This document shows positions 10,561 through 20,216 of a DNA stretch of 64,000 bases, in pieces; positions within the stretch are counted from its first letter, which is position 1; each line of letters starts with the position of its first letter. Position numbers and translations under genes: made by a program. The stretch spans positions 806,001-870,000 of the forward strand of contig CATNEN010000005.1 in NCBI GenBank assembly GCA_950097015.1, read 5' to 3'. The notes below the pieces were generated by a model, which was not told the origin of the DNA, made no database searches, and saw only the letters and a list, made by a program, of their open reading frames with translations. Origin of the DNA: Macrostomum hystrix (Eukaryota > Platyhelminthes > Macrostomidae).

Positions 10561-12037
10561 CAGTCGGCCTGTGGAGAAACACAGGCACTACACTAATAAA
10601 AAAGAAATATTGAAATGTCAGAGCTTTGTACATTTTTACGTTACTTCGAACTTAATGAGCTCACGAGGTAAGAAAATAATAAAATGCGTTTCATTTATTG
10701 ATAGGCTATAATTCCTGGATATCAAACCTCAGGAGACATATGTTTATACCATGTAGGCCTTGGCGTTTGCCTCTCATTATGCCACTCTTATATTGTCAAA
10801 GCTGAAATCTATTTCGAAGAGTTCTCTTCCTAAATTTCACATCGTTTGTCTAAAAAGGGAATTTTACTTTCTCCCCTAACACTGCATACCACGTTTTCAG
10901 TCACCTGCCGCAGATTTTCATCCCCAATTCGGACTATCTTTCTATGCGTGTGGCTAATTGGATTCATGACTTTTATGTTAGGAATGAGGCAAAAACACTT
11001 GGTAATGAGCTGCGGACAGAAACCTGCATCCAATTATAAATGCTAATATGCTTCCTTCAAACAAACGATAATGGCATAGGATTGTTGAAAAATAACGAGA
11101 AGTCGTCGTTGCTTAGAAAGGCTTCTTTACAGCAGCTGTGACAACAGAACAAGCTTCGTCAATGCAACTGGTTAAGCACACGCTTCAATAGCTGAAAATG
11201 TTGGCTACCGTTTCTTTGTAAACAAAAGCACCTTTGCCTAAATATTTCTTAAATTTTCTCTTTTCTTCTCATCGTTTCAGATCCTTTTGTTAGTTCTGTT
11301 TGTGTCAAAGACATTACTAAGCTTTAGTACCTTGCTGTCATGATTTAAACTCAAAATACCACATATTTATAGTTTTTTTGAACCTCTATAAATGCCCCAG
11401 GCGCGGAACAGTAGAGTAAAGCAAGAAGTTCACTTTTTTATTCAAGTTGATTTTTTATAGTCTCATTTTGCAGACAAGTCTGTCACTGACAACTTAAACA
11501 GGTCATGAACTTTAAAGACCTTGCACCCAAGGACGATAAACTTTACTTAGTGAGGCAAAGAAAATTAAATAGAAGGGTTGCAGAAACATTCACAAGGCAT
11601 ATTACGGATCAGGACAAAGATTAGACAAGTTAGTCTGCGTTGTTTTTGCATTAAGCGGTAAAATTTAACTCTTATTGTGTGCGGTCTTTATTCTAACCGT
11701 AAGGTAAGGTAAGGGCAATATTTACAAGTATCGTATATTAAATAAGTGGATTTATTAGGTGGAGAAAAAAATAGCTATATCCCGCATTTCTGTGCTCTAG
11801 ACTCCCCAGAACGGGGACTAAATTTCCAGCACGAGCTAATGTCCCAAAAATCTGACGCAGAAAAAGACAAAAGAAATATAAAAAGAGATCAATAAAAACG
11901 CGGTAAAGAAACAAAGTGTTTAAAACTGACATATAGCCTTCATCCGCTACATGATATTAAATGAACATTCACAACCTCTTACACTCTCACACATAAACTC
12001 CAAAAGCTTAACAGTTCTCAAAGTTCTTAACTGCTTC
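10561..12037. other. AT-rich intergenic DNA
   Basis: About 1.5 kb in which I see no gene, tandem repeat or structured RNA. Short open frames have no homology I recognise. Confidence 0.4.
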
Positions 12038-12970
12038 TCAAAGGTCTACCGCGCACAAACGGTACAGCGAGGACACATCGGAATCAGCGAGTGCCCTCTT
12101 GGAAATTGTAAAGCACTTCATGAAGCCCTGGAACACTCGGTTATGAGAGGCGGCGCGACTGGTGGCTCCGATCTGCACTGCGCTGCCCATTGTGGCGCAA
12201 GTGCTTCCAGAAGGGGCTGAACCGCTGACAGCCAGAGTTCCATTCACGTAGATCCTGCTGGCTGGAACCTGCCTGTCGAACACTGCCGTGATGTGAGTCC
12301 AACCACTTGCGGTGTCGGTGGATCCAGAACTAGTAAAGAAGATCGACGGGCAGAGAACTGCTAGCTGTATGATGCTAGGGGTTGGGCTGAGCCAAAATCT
12401 AGTGAAAATTTTTTTCGGCATTGTAATGCTCTCTAGAAGCGGCATATTTCCAAGAGTCGGATTAGTGACCTTCACCCACACAGAGAACGTGAAGCTCGTG
12501 AGACACTCTGAAGCCAGCTGGTCGATGTTGAATCGCTCATTCACACCGAACTGACCAGTGAAGTTGACCGCACTGTCCGTGTACTGCATGGCCATGTTCT
12601 CCTGCAGGTCGAGATGGCCGCTGTTCGAGGCCACATTGCGGCTGCGAGTGGCGTTGCTCATGGGCCAGAAGGCGACGAGGCTGAGCTGACGCAGGACGCT
12701 CCACACCTCGCAGTCGGTGTCGTTCGAGAGTCGCACAGTTTGCACGCTGTCCGACACGTTGCAGACGCCTGTGCGGTAGCTCCAGCCGATGCAGAGACGG
12801 AGCTGAGAGCACAGGAAGGCGCACGAGCGAGCGCTTGAGGCCGTCAGCAGATGATGGGGAGTCTGAGCGACCACGCAGCCACCGACTGACATTTCGTGCT
12901 TGGTCTGACCTGCACACGGTCCGAATATTAGTGAAATTAGTAGAGCAAGATAATGCCGATTGTTATTCAT
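12038..12970 (-). CDS. Secreted PAN-like plus LamG-like domain protein, paralogue 3 (most divergent)
   Basis: Intronless, 310 residues from the ATG at 12970. The frame also runs up to a GTG six bases upstream, which is not a credible eukaryotic start. Signal peptide NRHYLALLISLIFGPCAG, then the same PAN-like module and first half of the LamG domain as the other copies. From about residue 175 on it diverges strongly (TNPTLGNMPLLES, FWLSPTPSIIQLAVLCPS, FDRQVPASRIYVNG) and it ends with an extra tail after the final Cys (RLCAVDL). The near-identical 5' half joined to a divergent 3' half suggests gene conversion limited to the first half. Confidence 0.85.
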   Translation of the reverse strand: MNNNRHYLALLISLIFGPCAGQTKHEMSVGGCVVAQTPHHLLTASSARSCAFLCSQLRLCIGWSYRTGVCNVSDSVQTVRLSNDTDCEVWSVLRQLSLVAFWPMSNATRSRNVASNSGHLDLQENMAMQYTDSAVNFTGQFGVNERFNIDQLASECLTSFTFSVWVKVTNPTLGNMPLLESITMPKKIFTRFWLSPTPSIIQLAVLCPSIFFTSSGSTDTASGWTHITAVFDRQVPASRIYVNGTLAVSGSAPSGSTCATMGSAVQIGATSRAASHNRVFQGFMKCFTISKRALADSDVSSLYRLCAVDL

Positions 12971-13090
12971 TTCCACTTTTTTAAATTGGAAAATGTCTTG
13001 TTAAAATATTTATGGTTTAGCTAAGATTGTCTTTGCCCTGGCTTGTCAAGAAAAAGTCCATGAAACTACAAATACATATTCTTGCTTTAA

Positions 13091-13115
13091 TTAAAAAAGC
13101 GAACCAATCAGAAGT
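13091..13115 (-). promoter_or_regulatory. CCAAT promoter block of LamG paralogue 3
   Basis: The minus strand reads CTGATTGGTTCGCTTTTTTA, with the CCAAT core at 13104-13108, about 135 bp upstream of the start codon. It matches the block in front of paralogues 1 and 5. Confidence 0.45.
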
Positions 13116-13229
13116 TTTTGTAAAACAAGAAATTGTGGAATGGTCATGGCATGATATTGTCAAGTTAGTTAAATATCGTAAAAATCTGTTTCTTTTGCAT
13201 ATTGTTATAATATTGTATTTTTAATAACA

Positions 13230-13521
13230 GAGGTTGCAGCCTAGTGGTTAGGGCGTCGGACTCACGACTTGAAGGTCGGGGGTTCGATTCCCGATTCCAC
13301 TGAAACAATTTGTGTCCTTTAGCAAGACACTTAACTCTGCATTGATTCAGTTCACCCAGCTGTTAAATGGGTACCAGCATCAGCTGGGATAATTGAAGGT
13401 GGGTGTGGCGTCCCCCCAGTCCATGGACTGAACAGCTGTACGCAGCCTTCAGATGCGCCGCGCATTAGCTGCGGCTGTGCTGTCGGCTGCACATCTGACC
13501 CAATTGGGGCAGGTGTAATCA

Positions 13522-13560
<39 letters not shown>

Positions 13561-13561
13561 T
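13230..13561 (+). repeat. SINE family A, complete copy with (TTA)n tail
   Basis: A tRNA-like head carries an A-box region (CTAGTGGTTAGGGCGTCGG) and a perfect B-box (GGTTCGATTCC). A conserved body follows with TTTAGCAAGACACTTAACTC and CAGCTGTTAAATGGGTACC, then the 3' part GTCCATGGACTGAACAGC and a (TTA)n tail at 13521-13561. The central block resembles the domain shared by several metazoan SINE superfamilies (recalled, not searched). Other copies lie at 23436, 31404 and 58555. Confidence 0.85.
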
Positions 13562-13864
13562 TTAATAAATATTTCCTTTGAAAACAAATTGCTGCTCAAA
13601 AGTAGCTCAGACAAAAAAGCCATGCACAACAAAACTACTGACAAAAATTTATTCAGTAGCAGCTTTTCGTGCTCTCGCGAGATCTCGAGTTTTTTTAAGT
13701 ACGACATTTGCTTCTACGGCCAGTGGTGGTTAATGAGTGGCCTATCTTGTGGATATAAAAGCTTATCACAGGAATTTCTGTGAGCTTGTGCTGGGACTGT
13801 GGGCTTGTCTATAAAGATTTGTAATTCTTCACTGTTCGGTCGGTCAACCGCTCCGGAGATACCA

Positions 13865-14052
13865 CGCTACCTCAATGCACTGAACTCTGACTTTGTACAC
13901 AAGCTTTTTCGAGCAGCTTCTGAAAGCCTGTTCCAATTATCTGGAGTTGAGCGAGAGTGCAGAAGAATTTCGCTGTGAGATCTACGGAGAAGCAGACCAA
14001 GATCTACTCTGACCAGGTGCTTGTTTAGGTGCCATTCTTGCTGAGTTGACAT
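13865..14052 (-). pseudogene. Non-LTR retrotransposon C-terminal fragment
   Basis: A minus-strand frame of about 61 residues contains RRSHSEILLHSR, DNWNRLSEAARKSL and a final FSAL. This resembles the C-terminus of many CR1/Jockey-type LINE ORF2 proteins (a WNxLP motif followed by a short helix). No start or upstream reverse transcriptase is present, so it is a truncated relic. Assignment is by pattern only. Confidence 0.4.
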
Positions 14053-14254
14053 TTGTCAACTGACCTGGAATGTTTGAGATGTGTGGCTGTCTCTGTTTGT
14101 TCTAAGAAATTTTGTCTCTCTCAAACAGCAGGAATATTTATCGCTTTATTCGTGTGGCTTCTTCTGCTGGTGCTTACGATAATTTTATCCCTGGCGGGGT
14201 AAAAGGTCATGGGACAATAGGAGCAGTGATTTTAGTAATCGTTTAATGTAATAT

Positions 14255-14348
14255 TATAGCATGGTTTCCGAGGTCTTTAATGTCATGGCCGAGGGCGCGG
14301 AAGCGCCTCGAGGCCATAGACATTAAAAACCGAGGAAACCGTGCTATA
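14255..14348. repeat. 94-bp imperfect foldback hairpin
   Basis: TATAGCATGGTTTCC pairs with GGAAACCGTGCTATA, TTTAATGTCATGGCC pairs with GGCCATAGACATTAAA, and the centre is GGCGC-GGAA-GCGCC. The whole 94 bp folds on itself with few mismatches and ends 6 bp before the TIR at 14354. Confidence 0.75.
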
Positions 14349-14353
14349 GGGTT

Positions 14354-15346
14354 ATTGTAGTACGATAATAGTTTCCCCATCTATTTTAAAGATTTCTCTA
14401 AAAATGGATCAGTCCGAGGACGCGAAAGACCGTCTGACTGGGGAAACACCCATTAAAGACCGATGTCTATATTTCTTATGTCTATGGCCGAATATAGCGA
14501 GTTAAACTCTGGATCTTCTGGATCGAAATCACTTAACCTGATGGAAGGAGATAGATCCTACCCTAGCGGTCTGCTACATATTGAATACGGAGACATAGTT
14601 GGACTGACGAAGGACGAGATAGCCGCACGCATGGAAGCTGACAACGCTCTATTTGCTCTAGAAATGGACGCAGATAGAATAGAAGAGATCGCGGCTGCAT
14701 TCGCTGCGAGAATTGATGATAATACGCTTGCCGAACTGCTAGATGCAAAAGAGCCTCGAAACGAAGATATCGAGGCTATAATGCAAGATCTTGATTTGGT
14801 TGAGAAAAAAACTGAACCACCAAGTGCGAGTCAGCAAGAAAAATGGGCTCTAGAAAAATTTTATTCGACCATGGAATCCCTTCAACTTGAAGTCGACATT
14901 AAGACCTGCGCAGAGGAGCGATTGGCGGCCTGTATCCGAATTGCGTATGGAACTATCAAGCGCTCTGACGGTGGGTACTATGCACCTGCTACTTTGCGCT
15001 GTTTCCGGGCCGGTTTGTATCGCTGGCTGCTTCGGATGCGTGGAGTGGATATCATATCTAACCAGCTGTTCAAAAAAGCGAACAAAATGTTAAAAGTTGC
15101 TGCTAAACTGTTTCTGGAGAACGGCGGAGAAGTAAAGAGATTCAGCTCCATAGAAGACGATGATCTAGCTAAGCTTCGAAAGTATTTCGATCGGAGCACA
15201 CCAGCAAAGTTACAGCATGAGTTCTATTACAATATGATAAATCATTTATAGCTTAACGACCATAGACAATTTGAGTTTAACCAATTTTTTGGATTACCCT
15301 AGGGAAATCCCAGGGACGCGAAAGACCGCTTTTATCGTACTACAAT
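14354..15346 (+). mobile_element. TIR-bounded element carrying a Crypton-like ORF
   Basis: The left end ATTGTAGTACGATAATAG (14354-14371) and the right end CTTTTATCGTACTACAAT (15329-15346) are inverted repeats matching at 17 of 18 positions. A 15-bp direct repeat GGACGCGAAAGACCG lies inside both ends (14418-14432 and 15314-15328), abutting the right TIR. Between them is one open frame. No clear target-site duplication is visible. Element class is unknown: known Cryptons lack TIRs. Confidence 0.6.
14463..15251 (+). CDS. Crypton/KIAA1958-like N-terminal recombinase fragment
   Basis: Open frame of 262 residues. A more likely start is the third Met, at 14484 (MAEYSEL), because the first two are closely spaced and lack context. 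Residues about 40-125 are acidic and helical. Residues about 130-262 resemble the SAM-like core-binding region that precedes the catalytic domain in Crypton tyrosine recombinases and DUF3504 proteins (YYAPATLRCFRAGLYRWLL, FKKANKMLKVAAKLF, LQHEFYYNMI). The frame stops just where the Arg/His/Tyr catalytic domain should begin, so the product could bind DNA but not recombine. It may be a decayed autonomous copy or a domesticated or regulatory fragment. Homology is recalled by pattern. Confidence 0.5.
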   Translation: MSIFLMSMAEYSELNSGSSGSKSLNLMEGDRSYPSGLLHIEYGDIVGLTKDEIAARMEADNALFALEMDADRIEEIAAAFAARIDDNTLAELLDAKEPRNEDIEAIMQDLDLVEKKTEPPSASQQEKWALEKFYSTMESLQLEVDIKTCAEERLAACIRIAYGTIKRSDGGYYAPATLRCFRAGLYRWLLRMRGVDIISNQLFKKANKMLKVAAKLFLENGGEVKRFSSIEDDDLAKLRKYFDRSTPAKLQHEFYYNMINHL

Positions 15347-15969
15347 TAGATTTTTAGAGTTGGCTGCTCTTATTATAAGGAAAGTTATCGCTTTATTTTA
15401 GATTATAATTCGCGTATTTGTTACTTGAAATTAATATTTTCAATGGAAGATAAAAACTCTAGATATAATCTCCATTACCAAGTGCTGCCTAAATGCATAA
15501 GCTGGTGTGTATCAGTTTCTATCAGACGCCGTGAACATATAATGCATTTAAGGATGCAATACTTTTGATTGATGGAAAAATAGTTAATTATGATGATTCA
15601 ACGTAGAAAGGGATTTTTGTAAATTGGTAATGTCAGTAAGGCTAAAAAAATATTAGCCTATTAAACATAGAGTGAGCTCAAACTTATTCGAAACTTTGCC
15701 GCAGCAAGCCTAATATATTTTGGTGACGCAATCATTCTGCCGCCTTCACATACGACAGAAAGAAAATGCTTTTAGCTGCTTTTCCACAGTCTGAAACTGT
15801 ATTTTTAGAGTCATTCTGTAAGCCAATTAATTCTCGAGACACTTAACTCGAGTCCGGAGAGAAATCTCATTGCACAGCCTGCCAATTAACACGGAGACAA
15901 GGGTGAAGAGAATATTTGGAAGGAGAATGAAACTTTTTAAATCACAGAATCCAAAATAAAATTATGGGA
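15347..15969. other. Intergenic DNA
   Basis: AT-rich, no gene or repeat recognised. Confidence 0.35.
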
Positions 15970-16140
15970 CACATAATAGAGTGACGCACAGGATTAGTAT
16001 GGGATAGACGCACAGAATTAGTATAGGGTAGACGCACAGAATTAGTATGGGGTAGACGCACAGAATTAGTATAGGGAAGAGTGACGCACAGAATTTGGAT
16101 GGGATAGAGTGACGCACAGAATTTGGATGGGATAGAGTGA
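15970..16140. repeat. Minisatellite 4, 24-28-bp unit
   Basis: About seven units built on GACGCACAGAATTAGTATGG and the variant GACGCACAGAATTTGGATGG. The GACGCACAGAA core is shared with minisatellite 2. Confidence 0.85.
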
Positions 16141-16222
16141 CAGTCTAATCCTTGGATTAATTGGCACTTTTTGGTGAAAACACGATAAATATTGGTCTAG
16201 ACATTCAATCGCTAGAGCATTT

Positions 16223-16362
<140 letters not shown>

Positions 16363-16639
16363 TCTTAGACATTGTAGGTAGTAGGTAGTAGAATCTACAA
16401 ATAATCCATAACTCTTGAAAGCACTTTGACTGCAGATTACACTGTCACTAACCTTACCAGGATGATTAAAGCTAACCTTTATTTGGGGTCGGTGATATAG
16501 TAGAAGTATAAGTCCGCGCGCCGACTGTCAGCAACCGACATTCAACACATTCAAAAAAATTCTCACCAAGGGCTGTAAAGAGAAGATTTTAGAATAATAT
16601 CGATCGATATCAATTGTGACTGTCTTTAAAAATGTTTAA

Positions 16640-17080
16640 CAGTTGAACAACCAGGGGGGTTTCCAACCCAGAAAATTTTTTTGCTGCGCCCGAACGGAGC
16701 AACGCAAGCAAACGAAACTCAAGAACACGAGCCAACTTTTTGTTGCGCATCTTCTGAAACAAGAACCAAGTCGCCAGTCCTTCAGACCGTCGAGATATTC
16801 AACGATTCTGACCGAAGGTATGATTTTTCCCATAAGCGCTAGTGCATTTCATACAGCCCTATAATACATGAATTAGCACTGCGCCTCAGTGCGACATTGC
16901 CAGGCCAAGGAAGTCAGAGATAATGCAGGCACATTCGGGTGACGTGCTCATAAAGTTTGAAGGTCTGGCATAAAAAATTGTCAGGGGGGGGTAATTTCCC
17001 CACCTCTTGCTAGAAAAAAACGGGCGGCGAAATGGCTTGGTAGTCCAACTGGTTAATCAGATTAGTCGTAAAAATCATCA
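16640..17080 (+). repeat. Dispersed repeat C, copy 2
   Basis: Same two segments as 8380-9100 in the opposite orientation: GGAGCAACGCAAGC, CCGTCGAGATATTCAA, a G-rich tract and GAAATGGCTTGGT. No recognised protein domain. Confidence 0.5.
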
Positions 17081-17255
17081 AAACGTGTTTTTGCCCCTCT
17101 CAGGCTCAAGCCTTGCCACAGATTTTGTAGTTCAATAGTTGTATTTTGTTTGCTGCAAACAACAACGCGGGCAGAAAAATAAGAAAAACTATTGGGATTG
17201 ATTTTCATCACCGTAAAACAGCTGCCTTCTCAGCACAAGATTTGTAATTTGCTTC

Positions 17256-18167
17256 TCAGCAGATCTGAAACAAGAGAGCCACTTCAGCGCTGCTCAGAGC
17301 TCTCTGACACACTCCGAAGCATTTCATGCAGCCCTGGAACACTCGATTGTGCGTGGCAGAGCGAGTGATCGCTCCGATTTGCACCATGTTGCCAAAGTTC
17401 GCACAGGATGTCACGGCGACTGAAGAGCCACTGGTAGCCAGAGTTCCGTTCACGAAGATCCAGAAAGCCGGTGTGTTTCTGTTGTACACTGCAGCGATGT
17501 GAGTCCAACCGCTTGCCGTGTTAGTGGGTCCTGGCACTGTGAGCTGGGACAGAGGAGACTCAACTGAGAACTCAATATTAGTGCTAGCAGGAAACAGCCA
17601 GAGTCGAGTAAAATATCCAGCTGGCATCGTCAGGCCTTCAAACAGAGGCATGGCGCCTCGAGATTGGTTCGACACCTTCACCCACACAGAGAACGTGAAG
17701 CTCGTGAGACACTCTGAAGCCAGCTGGTCGATGTTGAATCGCTCATTCACACCGAACTGACCAGTGAAGTTGACCGCACTGTCCGTGTACTGCATGGCCA
17801 TGTTCTCCTGCAGGTCGAGATGGCCGCTGTTCGAGGCCACATTGCGGCTGCGAGTGGCGTTGCTCATGGGCCAGAAGGCGACGAGGCTGAGCTGACGCAG
17901 GACGCTCCACACCTCGCAGTCGGTGTCGTTCGAGAGTCGCACAGTTTGCACGCTGTCCGACACGTTGCAGACGCCTGTGCGGTAGCTCCAGCCGATGCAG
18001 AGACGGAGCTGAGAGCACAGGAAGGCGCACGAGCGAGCGCTTGAGGCCGTCAGCAGGTGTTGGGGAGTCTGAGCGACCACGCAGCCTCCGAGCGACATTT
18101 CGTGCTTGGTCTGACCTGCGCACGGGCCAAAGAATAAAAGCGGTAGTAGAGCAATATAGTGAATCAT
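17256..18167 (-). CDS. Secreted PAN-like plus LamG-like domain protein, paralogue 4
   Basis: Intronless, 303 residues from the ATG at 18167. The frame extends to a GTG at 18194, not used here. Signal peptide MIHYIALLPLLFFGPCAG, followed by the QTKHEMSLGG junction. Its variable loop (TMPAGYFTRLWLFPAS) and C-terminal half are nearly the same as paralogue 2, which together with shared upstream sequence makes 2 and 4 sister copies. AACAG lies 8 bp before the ATG and could be a trans-splice acceptor. One conserved position reads FGVCQRALSS instead of FGVSQRALSS, adding an unpaired Cys. Confidence 0.85.
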   Translation of the reverse strand: MIHYIALLPLLFFGPCAGQTKHEMSLGGCVVAQTPQHLLTASSARSCAFLCSQLRLCIGWSYRTGVCNVSDSVQTVRLSNDTDCEVWSVLRQLSLVAFWPMSNATRSRNVASNSGHLDLQENMAMQYTDSAVNFTGQFGVNERFNIDQLASECLTSFTFSVWVKVSNQSRGAMPLFEGLTMPAGYFTRLWLFPASTNIEFSVESPLSQLTVPGPTNTASGWTHIAAVYNRNTPAFWIFVNGTLATSGSSVAVTSCANFGNMVQIGAITRSATHNRVFQGCMKCFGVCQRALSSAEVALLFQIC

Positions 18168-18310
18168 TTTAACTGTTTTTTCAATACGAGTCACTCAAAT
18201 CGCTATTGTTTGAGAGACGGGTTCTGTGTCGCTGGTATTCTCTCCGACGTTTTTTATTGAACTTTTTATGTCAATGGTATCGTCTGAACTTTATTTGTCT
18301 GTAAACACAA

Positions 18311-18315
18311 CCAAT
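18311..18315 (-). promoter_or_regulatory. CCAAT box of LamG paralogue 4
   Basis: ACCAATCAGGAGC on the plus strand (CTGATTGGT on the gene strand), about 145 bp upstream of the start codon. A CAAATAAAG stretch further down could be the TATA counterpart. Confidence 0.4.
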
Positions 18316-18419
18316 CAGGAGCTTTGCTTGAATTTTGAGGTGATTATCATACCCCTCATGAGTAGGACGCATTCAATTAAGTATTTGTTTCATGCAAGTA
18401 CTATCGGGCATTGGCTTTG

Positions 18420-18940
18420 ACAAGTTCGAGATCACATCCAATTAACGTGTTTTTTAAACGTGCTTAGAACCGTTCCTCAGCGGCACAATGAGGTAAGGTA
18501 AGACAGCTCCATTAGCTAAAATTTTTATCAATATTTTTTCATCAATTGAGTTTGCGTTCCATCAGTCGATGGCTTAGCAGCACTGTTTGGCGTTGGCTAC
18601 GATTGGGCAGTAAAGCTTTCAACAGCTCTTTATCGCTGGGGTCATTTTTTAATGGTATTAAAATATTTTTCAGAAATGCTTTTTTTAGAAATGCGATCCT
18701 GCCCTTGGCAGGGCAAAGTCAGCTCAGCTTAGCTTAAAATGGCATTTGTGACGATATAAGCCATTGCAGATTCAATAACCTTACTATGAGCAGAAATGAT
18801 GGTTTTTTAAAGAGTCAAAGCTAGCAAAAATAAATTTTTATAAAAGTAAATGTAATTAGAATTATTTGTATACATTAGATAAGACAGGATGAATTCCCTG
18901 TGAGTGACTGGCAATGCGATGTGAACTTTTTTGGTTTCTT
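18420..18940. other. Upstream flank of LamG paralogue 4
   Basis: Shares scattered words in conserved order with the flank of paralogue 2. No gene seen. Confidence 0.4.
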
Positions 18941-18949
18941 AAACGGCTT

Positions 18950-19815
18950 GGCGGAAATAACGAGGCAGGTCACAAAAACTCACTGCAGTCAGCCAGACCG
19001 AATATCAATAATTCGCGCAGGTCGAGCAGTCTTTCCGGCGGTACCAAAAGAAGGCCAGGGGCCGTCTCGATCCTCACACCGAGGCAGTGGCGTAGCCAGG
19101 ATTTTTTTCTTGGGGGGGGCACCTCTGGGGGGCGCCACTACAAGGAGGCACCACTACCAGGGGGCGCCAAATAAGTTTTTCATCCGATTAGGGAGGCCAC
19201 GGCCCCACTTTGCCGCCCACCCTGGCTACGCCCCTGCATCGAGGAACACGTCTATGTCTTGCGTCGGAGGAATGGACTTCTCGTGGCTAACCTCGAAGCC
19301 TAAACACTTCAGGAGGGAGTCCAACAGTTTCTCGTAGGCCTAGGAGCACTCATCGTGCGTAGCAGCAGTGACCACAAAGTCATCCAGGTAGTTGAAAATA
19401 GCAGAGAAGTCGTCCTTATACAGCCATGAAGCCACGAATGGCTTGCGAGATGCGATGAAAACTCGAGACAGACCCAGCCACACCCATCGGAAGTCGCCGA
19501 TATTTCATGTAGGTGACTTAATCATCACCGGTGAACTTGAATTTGAGACCGAGCAGGGGCCAGCAGTCCTGGCGACAGGCAACCGACCGGTAGGAAGCGG
19601 AGCTTGCGGTCTGCAGTGAAGAAATCATTCACAGAGCCGTTAGCTGTGACTGAGCAGTCATGAATGAGTCAGATGCCTCCGGAGGACTTACAGATGGCTC
19701 CGAAAGGGCTGACCAAGTAAGGAGGGTCAGACATCACGGCGAGCAGACCCTTGCGAATCTCATCCCGCAGCTGACTGTCGACTTCCGCTCTGCATTTCTC
19801 TAGGGATGAGTACTA
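18950..19815 (-). pseudogene. Retroelement reverse-transcriptase relic, DIRS/YR-like
   Basis: Minus-strand translation gives, in order but in shifting frames and with in-frame stops, LRDEIRKGLLAVMSDPPYLV, SPFGAICKSSGG, LIHDCS, NYLDDFVVTAA (the YLDD catalytic motif), LLDSLLKCLGFEVSHEKS, PPTQDIDVFL and, beyond an inserted MITE, GVRIETAPGLLLVPPERLL. The pattern resembles the RT of DIRS/Ngaro-type tyrosine-recombinase retrotransposons, but a BEL or gypsy origin is not excluded. It is dead and incomplete. Confidence 0.55.
19085..19236. mobile_element. hAT-like MITE with 8-bp target duplication
   Basis: Ends CAGTGGCGTAGCCAGG (19085-19100) and CCTGGCTACGCCCCTG (19221-19236) are inverted repeats with one mismatch. 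They are flanked by CACCGAGG (19077-19084) and CATCGAGG (19237-19244), an 8-bp target-site duplication with one change, which is typical of hAT. It interrupts the retroelement relic: the coding motifs continue on both sides. Confidence 0.8.
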
Positions 19816-20216
19816 GTTCTCGGATTCATTTGTGAATTCTTCGTTATGTCGGCGCACTGTGGCACTCCAACTGACACTCGAAATTTCAGTTTTTTTACCA
19901 AGGATCTTGAAAGAAACTTATTCAGGAACTATTGAAACTATTAAAAGTTAAAGTAAAAATATAACAAATGAGAATGAGAATTAAATTTTACTTTTTTGTC
20001 GTTTTAATTATCATCAAACATTGCTAATTGGGCATGTGTAAAATTCAGCCGGCTTGTTTTTGACATTGTGTTACTCAAGGCTTACAACACAAAAAACAAT
20101 TCTATAGATATATTTTATTTGCTGAAAACAAATTAGCGAGGAAAAAGGCAAAAACTCGTCAACTCACACCACTAAGAATTGAGTATGGTGCTCATCACAG
20201 TAAAACAGCTGCCTTC
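19816..20216. other. Intergenic DNA
   Basis: AT-rich, no gene or repeat recognised. Confidence 0.35.

Noticed and set aside
13230-13310. Genuine tRNA gene (A-box and B-box present)
   Set aside because: The region runs straight into a SINE body with a (TTA)n tail and recurs in several copies; cloverleaf pairing is incomplete.
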